Origin: Aquibacillus salsiterrae
Lineage (GTDB): Bacteria > Bacillota > Bacilli > Bacillales > Amphibacillaceae
Assembly: GCF_028416595.1 (NCBI RefSeq)
Contig: NZ_JAMQKC010000010.1
Location: 22,593 to 86,592, forward strand
Direction: 5' to 3'
Length of the DNA stretch: 64,000 nt
The position numbers were made by a program, and so were the translations under genes. Below are positions 25,377 to 34,424 of the stretch, one piece after another. Positions within the stretch are counted from its first letter, which is position 1, and the number at the start of each line of letters is the position of its first letter. Under the pieces are notes generated by a model. The model searched no databases, was not told where the DNA came from, and saw only the letters and a program-made list of their open reading frames with translations.

Positions 25377-26363
25377 CTATTCCTTTTGGTTAAAATCGAC
25401 TTCAAAGCCGAGGTCTTCTAGCATTTGTTGGTCTTTTGTCCTTGCTTGGCCAGCTGTTGTTAAATAGTCACCAACAAAAATTGAATTGGCAATGTACAGA
25501 CCTAATGGTTGTATGCTTTTTAAGTTGACTTCCCGGCCGCCTGAGATTCTGATTTCCTTAGTAGGGTTGATGTACCGGAATAATGCCAGTATTTTCAAAC
25601 AATCGCGTGGGTTTAGTTCATTTGTTCCCTCTAACGGAGTTCCGTCAATGGCATGAAGAAAATTGACGAGAATGGAATCTGCGTCGAGCTGATGTAGAGT
25701 CCGTGCCATGTCAATGATATCCTGTTTTGTTTCCTTCATCCCCACTATAACACCAGAGCATGGGGATATTCCGGCTGCTTTTGCTTTATTGACCGTTGCA
25801 ACTCGGTCCTCGTATGTATGTGAGGTTGTGATGCTCGGGTGATGGTTTGCTGAGGTATTGATATTATGGTTATATCGGTCAACACCTGCTGCCTTTAACC
25901 TTTCCGCCTGACCTGGCTAGAGTTAGCCTAAACATGCGCAAACTTTAATAGGGTAATTTTGTTTTATTTCCTCAACCGCATTAGCGACAGTTTCCAATTC
26001 ACGATTGCTTGGTCCTCTTCCGCTTGCAACGATGCAATAGGTACCAACACTTGCATGTACTGCTTGAGCTGCACCTTTTAGCAATTGTTCTTTGTTGATC
26101 ATCGTATATGTTGCGATTGGTGCTTGCGATATTGCTGATTGTGCACAATAGCTGCAGTTTTCCGGACATAAACCAGATTTAGCGTTAATGATCATATTGA
26201 GCTTTACTTTGTTACCGTAATAGTGGCGTCGTAGTTTATAAGCCCCATCTACGAGCAACAAAAGCTCTTCATCTTGACAATTGAGGATTGTTAGCGCTTC
26301 ATCATTTGTGATTTCATTCCCTTTTAAAACCGCATCAGCCATTAACGACCAATTAGTAGTCAT
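25377..26363 (-). pseudogene. bioB: biotin synthase BioB, interrupted by two in-frame stop codons
   Basis: A radical SAM enzyme that inserts sulfur into dethiobiotin. One continuous frame of 329 codons (including the stop) runs from ATG 26363 to the stop at 25377 and shows the family throughout: the iron-sulfur motif CPENCSYC (Cys66, Cys70, Cys73), [45 protein letters not shown] and the C-terminal VGDYLTTAG. Codon 147 is TAA and codon 149 is TAG, where the family reads CLGLLKPGQAERL, so Leu and Lys codons each need one base change to restore. No frameshift is present. The gene is apparently dead, or the two changes are sequence errors. Confidence 0.88.
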
Positions 26364-26412
26364 AGTTGTTCCTCCCTACTCAGTTTTTTAATAAAATAGG
26401 CTAAACTACTCC

Positions 26413-26526
26413 TTAAAAAGAAACGGAACTGCTTGTCCACTTGGTATTGATACTTTTTTGCAATCTTAGTGCTAGTAAACCTGCAAAGCATGTAAAAAGG
26501 ATATCTTTCGGAATGGGGACTAACAT
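26413..26526 (-). pseudogene. possible BioY C-terminal remnant
   Basis: Directly upstream of bioB on the same strand, a 37-residue frame reads MLVPIPKDILFTCFAGLLAL and ends SSVSF. The pattern (VPIPKD followed by a hydrophobic helix) resembles the last helix of the biotin transporter S component BioY, which often precedes bioB in Firmicutes. The rest of the gene is absent. This is a guess from position and a short stretch of residues. Confidence 0.3.
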
Positions 26527-27112
26527 CCAAGTTCGATTTAATATTTTCTTAGTTTCAGAGAATTTTCATAAAAGAAACAAACAATTATGTCAACCATTTA
26601 AACTAATTAGTTAACAACTAAAGTGCATGGGCGTTTCTTTTACTTTTAGGAAGCGGAAGAAACATCTCTGCGTTTAAACGATTAACAACTATAATAGAAC
26701 AAATTGATAATTTATTTTACAAGTTGCCTGATTCTTTTAAAAATTTGTATGGTCAAGTATAGTCTTGTGAAATATTTTGCTTTGTAGTAACATTAAATCA
26801 AAGGTTTTTATAAAACCTTATCGCGAGTTATTTCCTTGTTGAAACCATATTCACTAAGAAATGGAGGGATTATATCGAGGGGAACAGTGATTTGATATTG
26901 GTACGTATAACTTATTCGCTTACTTCTTCGTCGGCAACTTTGAATTATTAAAAAGGTTTTATCACATCAAAGATATCCATTAAAAAGAGAAATAACAACC
27001 AAAACCCAATGTCGTAAACTACTAATCAAACTCACTTTTTTGTTCATTCCTTTATGGATGTAAAACATGTATGCGCTTTCGTTAGGTAAATTAGAGAGGA
27101 GCAAGAATAGAG
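26527..27112. other. intergenic region with repeat copy and cre-like box
   Basis: About 590 bases. At 26617-26672 lies GCATGGGCGTTTCTTTTACT then TTTAGGAAGCGGAAG, a copy of the palindromic repeat that also forms the terminator at 29712. At 27067-27082 the sequence ATGTATGCGCTTTCGT matches the CcpA cre consensus (WTGNAANCGNWNNCAW, read on the minus strand) with one mismatch, 30 bases before the arabinanase start. No gene seen. Confidence 0.55.
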
Positions 27113-29704
27113 ATGAGAAAATATGCTAAAAGATTAATATCTATTTTTCTAATTATGTTGTTGGTCGTACCAGGTAGCGTTTTTGCTAAGCAACAACAAA
27201 GTAATTCCGAACCGCTAGAGTTTAGAAATGCTTCTGTTCACGATCCGTCTATCATTAAAGACCCTGAAACTGGAAAATACTATGTTTTTGGTTCTCACAT
27301 TGAAGGGGCTAAATCAACGGACTTAGTGAATTGGGATAAATTTACGAATGGATACACTACACCGAATAACCAAATTTATGGTGATTTATCAGCAAACCTT
27401 GCTGAATCATTTGAATGGGCAGGAGAGGATGATTCAGACAGCGCTGGTGGCTTTGCGGTGTGGGCTCCGGAAATTTTTTGGAATAAAGATTATGTAAATG
27501 AGGATGGAACACGTGGTGCATATATGATCTACTATAGTGTGTCATCCACTTACATCCGCTCAGCAATCGGTATAGCGGTGTCGAAGAATATTGAAGGCCC
27601 GTACGAATACGTAGATACGATTATGTATTCAGGGTTTACTAATAAGGATGCTTATGATCGAAACAGTGATGTTAATAAAAACTGGGAGAATACGAATATC
27701 GCAGACCTTATTGATGAAGGTGTATTTGATGAGGCTAATCCGGAATGGTTTACTGAGGAAGGTAACTTTAATAATGCGTTATACACAAACGCAATTGATG
27801 CGAATATCCTTCGTGCCAAGAATAATAAGTTATATATGACGTATGGTTCGTGGTCTGGTGGAACATTTATTCTAGAACTAGATAAGAAAACTGGACTTCC
27901 AATATACCCAGGCGAAGATGGAATAACGGAAGACGGTAGAATGATTGATAGATATTTTGGAACAAAAATTGCGGCTGGTTATGGCAGGTCTGCTGAAGGA
28001 ACTTATGCGGTATATGATAAGGAAACAGGTTATTATTATCTATACATTTCTTATGGTGGTTTAGCATCAGATGGTGGCTATCAAATGAGACAGTTTCGAT
28101 CTGAAAACCCCGATGGTCCATATGTGGATGCAAAGGGAAATCCTGCTGTTTTTCCTGAGTCATTTGATATGGGGGTAGGGAATTTTCCTGGTAATGATGA
28201 CCATAAAGATATTGGTAACAAAATGATTGGGAACTTCTTATTTAAAAGAGAACTTGGTGAGCCTGGCACAGGAATAGGTACCGGTTATCTATCACCGGGT
28301 CATAACTCTTATTTAATCGATGAAGAGCTTGATAAAGAGTTTATCGTTACACATACTCGTTTCCCACAACAAGGGGAGATGCACGAAGTACGAGTTCACC
28401 AAACGTTTAAAAATAAAGATCAGTGGCCTGTTCCAACACCATATCGTTATGCAGGTGAAACGATTAAAAAACTTTCAGAAAAAGATGTAACGGGTGACTA
28501 TAAGTACATTAACCATGGCAAAGAAATTACGAGTGAACTGACTGAGTCAACATGGGTGAAATTAAATAAAGATCATACCATTTCTGGTGCTGTATCGGGT
28601 ACATGGAAACTCTATGGTAGTTACCGAGCAGATTTAACGATTAATAATAATGATGGTTCACAAAGTACTTACAATGGAGTGTTTATTCGCCAATATGATC
28701 CTACTTCTCAAAGCTGGGTAATGACGTTTAGCGCCATGTCAGATGAAGGGGTTGTAATTTGGGGTAGTCATGGGCAAACTTCATCGGACCAAGAAGTAGT
28801 AGATGCTATCAAAAACGAATTAAATACCAGTTTCCCGGAACAGGTGATTAATGACTTGACGCTACCTACTGAGGCAACTAAAGGTGCCCAAATTTCATGG
28901 GAGTCATCTAATCCAGAAGTAGTTTCTACAGACGGAATAGTGACAAGGCCGAGTCCTGAGTCTGGTGATGCGGAGATAAACTTAGTAGCTACGATAACAT
29001 TGGGAGATGTTAATGATACGCTAACGGTAACTTTTACCGTGATTGCAGAAGAAGAAGGCGGTTTAGCGGCTTACTATGACTTTAATGGTAGTTTGTTCGA
29101 TAATTCTGGAAATGATAAAGGGAAAGCAATTGTGACTGGAAACCGCCTAGATAATACTGGTGGAACTATTACATTTGCTGATGGTGTTGTAGGGCAAGCT
29201 GCTCAATTTGACGGGGATTCTGGCTTGCGTTTAGCTGATGGTTTGATTACAGATAATACGTATTCAGTGTCGTTGTGGGTAAAGCCAGAACAAATCACTC
29301 AGTTTACAACTACATTCTTCGGTGCAGAAAGTGTAAATAATTGGATTAGTATAGTCCCGGAAAGTTGGGATAGAAACACAATGGTTTGGTCGCATAATGG
29401 TGACAGGTGGTATGATGCAATAACGGGGATCTCTATTCCTGTAGGTGAGTGGTCACAGCTTGCTCTTACAGTGAATGAAGGTGCGGCTGTCTTTTATATT
29501 AATGGAGAAGCCAAGTTTTCGGGTGGAGACTTCCCGGATGTATTTAACTCCGTTGACTCTGTTTTTGGCTTAGGTGTAAACTATTGGGATTCTCCTTTCA
29601 AAGGATTAATGGATGAAGTTCGTGTCTATAATGGGGTTGCCCTTCCTTGGGATGAAGTGCTTTCCCTATACGAAAATCCGGATGGGTTAACACCTACTGA
29701 ATAG
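27113..29704 (+). CDS. secreted arabinan endo-1,5-alpha-L-arabinosidase (GH43) with LamG module
   Basis: An 863-residue exported multidomain enzyme. Signal peptide 1-25; GH43 five-blade propeller about 38-440, starting VHDPSIIKDPETGKYYVFGS with catalytic Asp45, then WAPEIFWN, NAIDANILR and LSPGHNSYL; a GH43 C-terminal beta-barrel about 450-555 (TWVKLNKDHTISGAVSGTWK); an atrophied bacterial Ig-like domain about 560-650 (WESSNPEVVSTDGIVTRP); and a LamG/concanavalin-like domain about 655-855 (YYDFNGSLFDNSGN, MDEVRVYNGVALPWDEV). It should cut arabinan side chains of pectin outside the cell. RBS GAGAGGAG. A cre-like box lies upstream and a strong terminator downstream. Confidence 0.92.
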   Translation: MRKYAKRLISIFLIMLLVVPGSVFAKQQQSNSEPLEFRNASVHDPSIIKDPETGKYYVFGSHIEGAKSTDLVNWDKFTNGYTTPNNQIYGDLSANLAESFEWAGEDDSDSAGGFAVWAPEIFWNKDYVNEDGTRGAYMIYYSVSSTYIRSAIGIAVSKNIEGPYEYVDTIMYSGFTNKDAYDRNSDVNKNWENTNIADLIDEGVFDEANPEWFTEEGNFNNALYTNAIDANILRAKNNKLYMTYGSWSGGTFILELDKKTGLPIYPGEDGITEDGRMIDRYFGTKIAAGYGRSAEGTYAVYDKETGYYYLYISYGGLASDGGYQMRQFRSENPDGPYVDAKGNPAVFPESFDMGVGNFPGNDDHKDIGNKMIGNFLFKRELGEPGTGIGTGYLSPGHNSYLIDEELDKEFIVTHTRFPQQGEMHEVRVHQTFKNKDQWPVPTPYRYAGETIKKLSEKDVTGDYKYINHGKEITSELTESTWVKLNKDHTISGAVSGTWKLYGSYRADLTINNNDGSQSTYNGVFIRQYDPTSQSWVMTFSAMSDEGVVIWGSHGQTSSDQEVVDAIKNELNTSFPEQVINDLTLPTEATKGAQISWESSNPEVVSTDGIVTRPSPESGDAEINLVATITLGDVNDTLTVTFTVIAEEEGGLAAYYDFNGSLFDNSGNDKGKAIVTGNRLDNTGGTITFADGVVGQAAQFDGDSGLRLADGLITDNTYSVSLWVKPEQITQFTTTFFGAESVNNWISIVPESWDRNTMVWSHNGDRWYDAITGISIPVGEWSQLALTVNEGAAVFYINGEAKFSGGDFPDVFNSVDSVFGLGVNYWDSPFKGLMDEVRVYNGVALPWDEVLSLYENPDGLTPTE

Positions 29705-29709
29705 ATGTT

Positions 29710-29777
29710 TTAAAAAGCGCAGGGACTGTTCTTTTGCTTCTAGGAAGCGGATGATGAGTCCCTGCGCTTTTTTTTCA
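29710..29777 (+). terminator. terminator of the arabinanase gene (repeat-derived)
   Basis: Long stem AAAAAGCGCAGGGACT / AGTCCCTGCGCTTTTTTTT with the inner loop CTTTTGCTTCTAGGAAGCGG. The same inner sequence occurs at 26617-26672, so a dispersed palindrome serves here as terminator. Confidence 0.88.
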
Positions 29778-29838
29778 CTTCAATAGACACCAATCACCTC
29801 CTCCCACCTAATTATAAGAGTGAAAGGAGGTGATTGGC

Positions 29839-30063
29839 ATGGCAGTTTCAACTAAGGTTGACTCAAGGCTTCAATTAGTTTTTGAAAATGGTGTTGATCC
29901 TGTGTCAGGTAATATGACTTACAAGAACAAAACGTTTAACAACGTGAAAACAACAGCAACACCGAATCAATTACTAGCTATTTCGGAAGCGCTTATTCCT
30001 TTACAGTCATTGACACTATTTTCAATTAGACACAATGACAGCGCAATAATCACCGCTCAGTAA
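29839..30063 (+). CDS. DUF1659 family protein
   Basis: A 74-residue small protein, MAVSTKVDSRLQLVFENGVD, then GKMTYK-like GNMTYKNKTFNNVKT and ending LTLFSIRHNDSAIITAQ. This is the DUF1659 pattern found in Bacillaceae. The ATG at 29839 follows a perfect AGGAGGTGATT. It is first in a three-gene set with DUF2922 and YvrJ (gaps of 35 and 63 bases), a conserved trio whose function is unknown. Confidence 0.85.
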   Translation: MAVSTKVDSRLQLVFENGVDPVSGNMTYKNKTFNNVKTTATPNQLLAISEALIPLQSLTLFSIRHNDSAIITAQ

Positions 30064-30098
30064 TACTTGACAGGTAGTAAGGAAGGAGGTGAACAAGT

Positions 30099-30311
30099 TT
30101 GAAAACACTAGAATTAAAGTTTGGTAACCAAGAGGATAAGGTTGTAACAGTTTCTCTTGAGAACCCGGTGGAGCCAGTTGACGCTGTGGCAGTAAATGCA
30201 GCGATGGACGCAATCATTACACAAAATGCTTTTTTCTCATCAGGTGGTGATTTGGTAACTAAAAAGAGTGCTCGTATCGTGGAACGAAACGTAGCAGATA
30301 TCCAGCTATAA
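30099..30311 (+). CDS. DUF2922 family protein
   Basis: A 70-residue protein starting with TTG at 30099 after AGGAGGTGAACAAG. It reads KTLELKFGNQEDKVVTVSLE, then AVAVNAAMDAIITQNAFFSS and ends SARIVERNVADIQL, the DUF2922 pattern. Second gene of the DUF1659-DUF2922-YvrJ trio. The two proteins share a similar beta-rich outline, suggesting they act together. Function unknown. Confidence 0.85.
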   Translation: MKTLELKFGNQEDKVVTVSLENPVEPVDAVAVNAAMDAIITQNAFFSSGGDLVTKKSARIVERNVADIQL

Positions 30312-30374
30312 GTATAAAGGGGGCGGGTAAGAAACGCTCCCTTTTCTACTATTAAAATAAGAGGAGGAACAGAT

Positions 30375-30515
30375 ATGGAGGAAGCGTGGCTCTCTCTAGT
30401 TACGGATGTTGGCTTTCCGGCAGCGGTGACGTTTTACTTATTGCAGCGCGTCGAAACCAAATTAAATACACTGAACGAATCCATTCTTTCTTTACCAGCA
30501 CGATTGAAAAATTAA
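30375..30515 (+). CDS. YvrJ family protein
   Basis: A 46-residue peptide, MEEAWLSLVTDVGFPAAVTF, then YLLQRVETKLNTLNESILSL. The conserved GFPxxVxxYLLxRxE of the YvrJ family is clear: a single short membrane helix followed by an amphipathic tail. RBS AGGAGGAAC. Third gene of the trio. The layout of a small membrane peptide behind two small soluble proteins is reminiscent of holin-like or regulatory modules, but that is inference. Confidence 0.82.
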   Translation: MEEAWLSLVTDVGFPAAVTFYLLQRVETKLNTLNESILSLPARLKN

Positions 30516-30554
30516 CAGGTAAGGGGAACAGGTTTGTGTTCGATTCATAGGAAA

Positions 30555-30583
30555 TATTTGGGGGGACAGTAAACCTGTCCCCG
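30555..30583 (+). repeat. dispersed palindrome GGGGACAG/CTGTCCCC
   Basis: GGGGGGACAGTAAACCTGTCCCC is a short hairpin after the YvrJ gene. It shares GGGGACAGTAAAC with the longer palindrome at 33255, and could act as a bidirectional terminator or be a mobile repeat. Confidence 0.6.
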
Positions 30584-30737
30584 AAACTACTGACCTAGAC
30601 AGGAGGCTTTGAACCATAGCCAATCTCGTTTTATGTGTATGATGGTTTGTTATTGGTTATCCTAATAAAGCAAGGTTCTTTTACATTTTAATCCATCTTA
30701 TTAGGACGCATCATTTAACGTGAAAAGAGGGAAAGCG

Positions 30738-32141
30738 ATGAGTTACTGGACATCTATCCTCCCATTTTTAATTATTATCCCAATCGCTGTGTGGACGAAA
30801 CAAGTATTACCAGGACTTGTAGTGGGCCTATTAGTTGCTTCCTATATCAAGGAACCATCACTAATTGGCGGAATGGAAACGATGACTTCCTATCTGACTG
30901 CTAATTTAGCACAAGAGCCGAAGATTCAAGTCATTGGCTTTTTGTACATTTTCACAGGAATTGTCAACATGATTGAAAAAACAGGTGGGATTAAAGGTTT
31001 TATTGAAATTGCTGCAGACAAGGTAAAAACACAAAAACAAGCTATTCTATTAATTTGGATTACTTTAATTGGAACGTTCGTATCACCTAGTTTACGAATT
31101 GTTACGATTGCTCCAATTATGAAAGCAATGCGCGAGCGGTTAAATTTAACGAAGGCTCGGGTTAGTTTCGTCATTGAGGCAAGTTCGTTACCGGTTATTG
31201 CCTTAATTCCAATTGCAACGGCCTTTGTCGGGTTTATGACATCGACCATTGATATTTCCATTAAGGACATTGCTCCAGGGGAAGATCCTTATTTATATTT
31301 CTTAAAAAGTATTCCCTACAATTTTTTTGCGTTCGTAACGATTATATTGGCAGTAGTTTACAGTATCGTCAACCATCCGAAGCTTGCTCTGTACGGTGAG
31401 AGTGTTCCAACTACAAATCCAGTGGAAAAGGATGGTGATAAAGAGAATCGGTTAGATGAAACGGTCAAGGGCAGACCGGCAAATTTAATCATTCCTTTAG
31501 CGCTAGCTCTTACCCTATCGATTTTCCTCTCATGGTGGGATGGTTACCAGCAAACCAAACAATTTTGGCAAGCCTTTATCGCAGCAGATGCTACGAAAGC
31601 AATGTTTGTCGCGATTATCATTACATTATTACTGACCTTTATTCAGTTTATGTTGCAAAAATGGCCACTACCAAAACTGCTTGCTTACTTTTTTGAGGGT
31701 GGTAACAACTTAATGTCTGCCTTCATTCTGTTTGCCCTTGTATGGGGCTTATCAGCGGCAACAAGTGACCTCGGTCTTTCTACATTTATCACTTTTTCAA
31801 TGGGCTGGATTCCAGATGTACTCATCCCACCAATCACTTTCATTTTAGGCTCGTTGTTGGCCTACTTTGTTGGTTCGACGTGGGGATCATGGGGACTCAT
31901 CATGCCGATTGGACTATCGCTGGCAGACGTTTCTGGAAACTCGCTTCCTTTAATGATCGGAATTGTTTTTGCTAGCGGAACATTTGGTGGGTTGATTTCG
32001 CCACTAAGCGGTACAACGATTACCATTGCCAAAATAATGGATTTAGATATGATGGGCTATTCCAAATATAAATTGAAACATACGTTGATCCCGTTCATCC
32101 TTACAACCGTTCTTTACGGTGTATTTACATTTCTATTTTAA
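30738..32141 (+). CDS. Na+/H+ antiporter NhaC-family transporter
   Basis: A 467-residue polytopic membrane protein with 11-12 hydrophobic helices. Family features are IPIAVWTKQVLPGLVVGLLV, FLYIFTGIVNMIEKTGGIKG, LIGTFVSPSLRIVTIAPIMK, SSLPVIALIPIATAFVGFM and the C-terminal STWGSWGLIMPIGLSLAD and ISPLSGTTITIA, as in the NhaC/ArcD-like superfamily. It may exchange Na+ for H+ or an organic anion, so naming it an Na+/H+ antiporter is provisional. The ATG at 30738 has AAGAGG upstream; GTG 30720 is a weaker choice. A single gene. Confidence 0.8.
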   Translation: MSYWTSILPFLIIIPIAVWTKQVLPGLVVGLLVASYIKEPSLIGGMETMTSYLTANLAQEPKIQVIGFLYIFTGIVNMIEKTGGIKGFIEIAADKVKTQKQAILLIWITLIGTFVSPSLRIVTIAPIMKAMRERLNLTKARVSFVIEASSLPVIALIPIATAFVGFMTSTIDISIKDIAPGEDPYLYFLKSIPYNFFAFVTIILAVVYSIVNHPKLALYGESVPTTNPVEKDGDKENRLDETVKGRPANLIIPLALALTLSIFLSWWDGYQQTKQFWQAFIAADATKAMFVAIIITLLLTFIQFMLQKWPLPKLLAYFFEGGNNLMSAFILFALVWGLSAATSDLGLSTFITFSMGWIPDVLIPPITFILGSLLAYFVGSTWGSWGLIMPIGLSLADVSGNSLPLMIGIVFASGTFGGLISPLSGTTITIAKIMDLDMMGYSKYKLKHTLIPFILTTVLYGVFTFLF

Positions 32142-32149
32142 AAGATAAA

Positions 32150-32587
32150 AAAGTATAAAAAAAGCCAATGGCTGTCTAGCTTCAGTGCCTAGCAGCCCTG
32201 AGGTCATTAGTCAATCCTTTTTGTGGCAAAGACCGCCGCGTCAGGGTTTGTCTTATGCCTGCCTTAGTCTAGGCGCTAAGGAACACTTCTAAGAATAGAC
32301 ATCGCAGAAACAAGTGGTTTTTTGTTTCGAAGGCGCGACTTGCGCTTTTGTTCATATTACGATTTCCATGTGGGAAGAGGGTTAAAAATAGCTCTCTTCT
32401 ATTTGCTTTGATAGCAGGGAGATTGATTTATTTTGGCATTTCCTCTACTAAAGATTAATAGAGTGGTTAGGCTCACCTATTATCTGTGTGCTTCCTGCTA
32501 TTTTTCCATCTACTACACTTCCTCAAAAACCGAGGCATGAAAGCCATTAAATGGTCATAGGATTTTTAATGAGGGGGCTTTTATATT
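32150..32587. repeat. dispersed GTCTAGCTTCAGTGCC-type repeat and intergenic DNA
   Basis: At 32173-32350 lies a copy of a widespread Bacillaceae intergenic repeat: TGTCTAGCTTCAGTGCCTAG, then GAGGTCATTAGTCAATCCTT and the closing arm AAGGCGCGACTTGCGCTTTT. The ends are complementary, so the transcript would fold into a long hairpin. Related fragments occur at 25336, 40040 and 47056. No gene is seen here apart from the repeat. Confidence 0.7.
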
Positions 32588-32773
32588 ATGAAGTATATGG
32601 TTGTTAGTTTCTTTATGCTTATCTTCATTATTGGTTTCACGATGGTATATTTGAGTAAAACAGATGAGACAGACAAACCAAAGACTGATCAACGGAAAGA
32701 TAATGAGGTAATCGTCAGTATGCAGGAGGGAAGCAAAGAGGCTAACCTCTTGCTTACTTTTGGTACTTATTGA
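32588..32773 (+). CDS. small membrane protein, hypothetical
   Basis: A 61-residue protein with one N-terminal membrane helix (MVVSFFMLIFIIGFTMVYLS) followed by a charged segment, KTDETDKPKTDQRKDNEV. GAGGGGG lies upstream of the ATG. After the stop, the next frame continues protein-like (LVLIEGKEKELKRIVPTLPF), so the gene may be a frameshifted longer one. No family recognised. Confidence 0.4.
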   Translation: MKYMVVSFFMLIFIIGFTMVYLSKTDETDKPKTDQRKDNEVIVSMQEGSKEANLLLTFGTY

Positions 32774-32898
32774 AGGAAAAGAAAAGGAGCTCAAGAGAAT
32801 CGTCCCCACGCTTCCATTCAAAAAAAGGGGTTTATCTTCATTGATTTCGGGTAAGTACAGAGTACATACATTTTTAACAATCATTGGAGGTTGGAAAA

Positions 32899-33252
32899 TT
32901 GGAATCCTTTTTATCAGAAATCAGTGAAGACTTAGCGTTAATTAATGTGGATCCACGAGACAAAGATGAGGTCCGGGCTGCAATTTGGCTTACTTCGAGG
33001 TTAGATATACACGCTAATACAATCATCAATGCATCGGTGAATTTGTCGGAACCTTCAGATGAGATGGAAAATATTAAACGTTTTGAAGAGAAGCTTGCTA
33101 AATTACCTAAATTACAGCAAAAGGTTATCTTAGAAATGATTAAAAATGACTTTAGTGATGAAGATTTAAAGCAGTTATTTTATGTGAGTGAAACGGAATT
33201 ACCGCAATTTAAAGAAATCGCATGTAAGCGGTTACGTGAATTGGATTTATAA
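32899..33252 (+). CDS. hypothetical protein with sigma region 4-like helices
   Basis: A 117-residue soluble, mostly helical protein. I place the start at TTG 32899, eight bases after GGAGG; the upstream TTG at 32884 overlaps that site. The C-terminal half (LAKLPKLQQKVILEMIKNDF, then EDLKQLFYVSETELPQFKEI and KRLRELDL) has the rhythm of sigma-70 region 4: a LP..Q..V helix, a helix-turn-helix-like stretch and a final basic helix. The match is loose and no region 2 is present, so it could be an unrelated helical protein. It converges on the HU gene. Confidence 0.5.
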   Translation: MESFLSEISEDLALINVDPRDKDEVRAAIWLTSRLDIHANTIINASVNLSEPSDEMENIKRFEEKLAKLPKLQQKVILEMIKNDFSDEDLKQLFYVSETELPQFKEIACKRLRELDL

Positions 33253-33253
33253 A

Positions 33254-33295
33254 TGGGGCAAGGGGACAGTAAACAGGCCTGTCCCTGTGCCCCAT
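33254..33295. terminator. bidirectional palindrome between convergent genes
   Basis: TGGGGCAAGGGGACAG / CCTGTCCCTGTGCCCCA forms a long imperfect hairpin between the convergent hypothetical gene and HU gene. It shares GGGGACAGTAAAC with 30558-30570, so it is one of the dispersed palindromes, here well placed to terminate both genes. Confidence 0.65.
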
Positions 33296-33313
33296 GCCAC
33301 AACTATTCTCTTC

Positions 33314-33586
33314 TTACTTTACAGCGTCCTTCAACGCTTTACCTGGTTTAAATGCTGGGACTTTGCTTGCTGCTATTTCAATTTCTTCTCCAGTTTGTGG
33401 GTTTCGGCCTTTACGTGCAGCTCTATCTCTTACTTCAAAGTTACCAAAACCGATTAACTGTACTCCGTCACCGTTAGAAAGTGATTCTGAAATAGTTTCA
33501 AATACCGCATCAACTACTTTACCTGCATCTTTTTTTGACAAATCAGAAGCTTCTGCCACTTGATTTACTAAGTCTGTTTTATTCAT
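33314..33586 (-). CDS. HU family DNA-binding protein
   Basis: A 90-residue histone-like nucleoid protein, [20 protein letters not shown], then [20 protein letters not shown] and the beta-arm [20 protein letters not shown] with the RNPQTG proline that intercalates DNA. It ends [15 protein letters not shown]. Its length and sequence are those of Bacillus HBsu-type HU. RBS AGGAGGAG in front. HU bends and compacts DNA without strong sequence preference. A single gene; whether it is the main chromosomal HU or a paralogue cannot be told here. Confidence 0.95.
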   Translation of the reverse strand: MNKTDLVNQVAEASDLSKKDAGKVVDAVFETISESLSNGDGVQLIGFGNFEVRDRAARKGRNPQTGEEIEIAASKVPAFKPGKALKDAVK

Positions 33587-33707
33587 TTTAAAATCTCCTC
33601 CTGCAATATACGTACATTAACTTTTTAACATAACGTCATTATATAATCAACAAATAACCACAGGTAGGGGGCTTCTTTTTCGTATTCAGCCTCCTGCTTC
33701 CCCCTGC

Positions 33708-34367
33708 TTACAGTAATTCGCAAAAGTGGAAGCGGCCTTTTTCGACTATGTCTCCTACCGTAAAGTTTATTTTTTTATCGAATAGGGGGCCGGTGAAGGT
33801 GAATGTATGGAACTCTCCGTTTTCACCGCACACATCGACATGTTCCGGAAGTTGTTGGATGAATGAATCATCAATGGTTCGACCGAGAAAATCATTGGAT
33901 AGCTTTTCCGAATCAATACATGTAGTCACCGTCTGAAACCCTAGCGATAGAAACTCTTTAACCAACTGCTCTGTTGGCACACCCCAAATAGGAAAGACTG
34001 CTTGCATCTTCTGCTCGTTGATTAATTCCTCTCGATAAGCCCGTACGTCTTCTAGAAAAATATCCCCAAACATAACGGTTTCAATACCGTCCTTTTTCAT
34101 TTGCTTTAACTGTTCAGTCATTCTTTCCTTGTAGATGTTGTGTGAACTTTCCTGTGGAATGTACATTTTTCTTAACGGAATACCAATACTTTCCGCTTGT
34201 TGTTCAAGTAAAGCTTCACGAACCCCGTGAACGCTAATTCGGTTATACCCTTCTGTTATCGTCGTAAATAACGAATCCACAATATAGTTATCTTCTTGTA
34301 AAAGCTTATAGAGTGCGAGTGTACTGTCCTTGCCACCGCTCCATGAAACAGCTATTTTTTCTTTCAT
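33708..34367 (-). CDS. PP-loop ATP pyrophosphatase (Dph6/TIGR00290-like)
   Basis: A 219-residue ATP-binding protein of the diphthine-ammonia ligase-like family. The PP-loop VSWSGGKDSTLALYKL is at residues 7-22. VMFGDIFLEDVRAYREEL and the C-terminal ENGEFHTF (the GENGEFHT signature) are also family hallmarks. Bacteria lack diphthamide, so the substrate is not diphthine. It is the last gene of a B12-riboswitch-controlled set (binding protein, permease, ATPase), 58 bases after the ATPase. That context suggests a step in corrinoid salvage, for example an amidation or amide-linked modification, but this is inference. Confidence 0.82.
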   Translation of the reverse strand: MKEKIAVSWSGGKDSTLALYKLLQEDNYIVDSLFTTITEGYNRISVHGVREALLEQQAESIGIPLRKMYIPQESSHNIYKERMTEQLKQMKKDGIETVMFGDIFLEDVRAYREELINEQKMQAVFPIWGVPTEQLVKEFLSLGFQTVTTCIDSEKLSNDFLGRTIDDSFIQQLPEHVDVCGENGEFHTFTFTGPLFDKKINFTVGDIVEKGRFHFCELL

Positions 34368-34424
34368 CTGCTAACACTACCTTTCTATGATCATCTTTGA
34401 ATGTTCTCTTGTCCAAGCCATGCC

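Noticed and set aside
32555..32884. Minus-strand 109-codon frame opposite the small membrane protein
   Set aside because: No ribosome site or recognisable family; the plus-strand small protein with GAGGGGG is the better candidate, though still weak.
33708..34367. PP-loop gene as a true diphthamide synthase
   Set aside because: Diphthamide is found in archaea and eukaryotes; the family name does not fit a bacterium.
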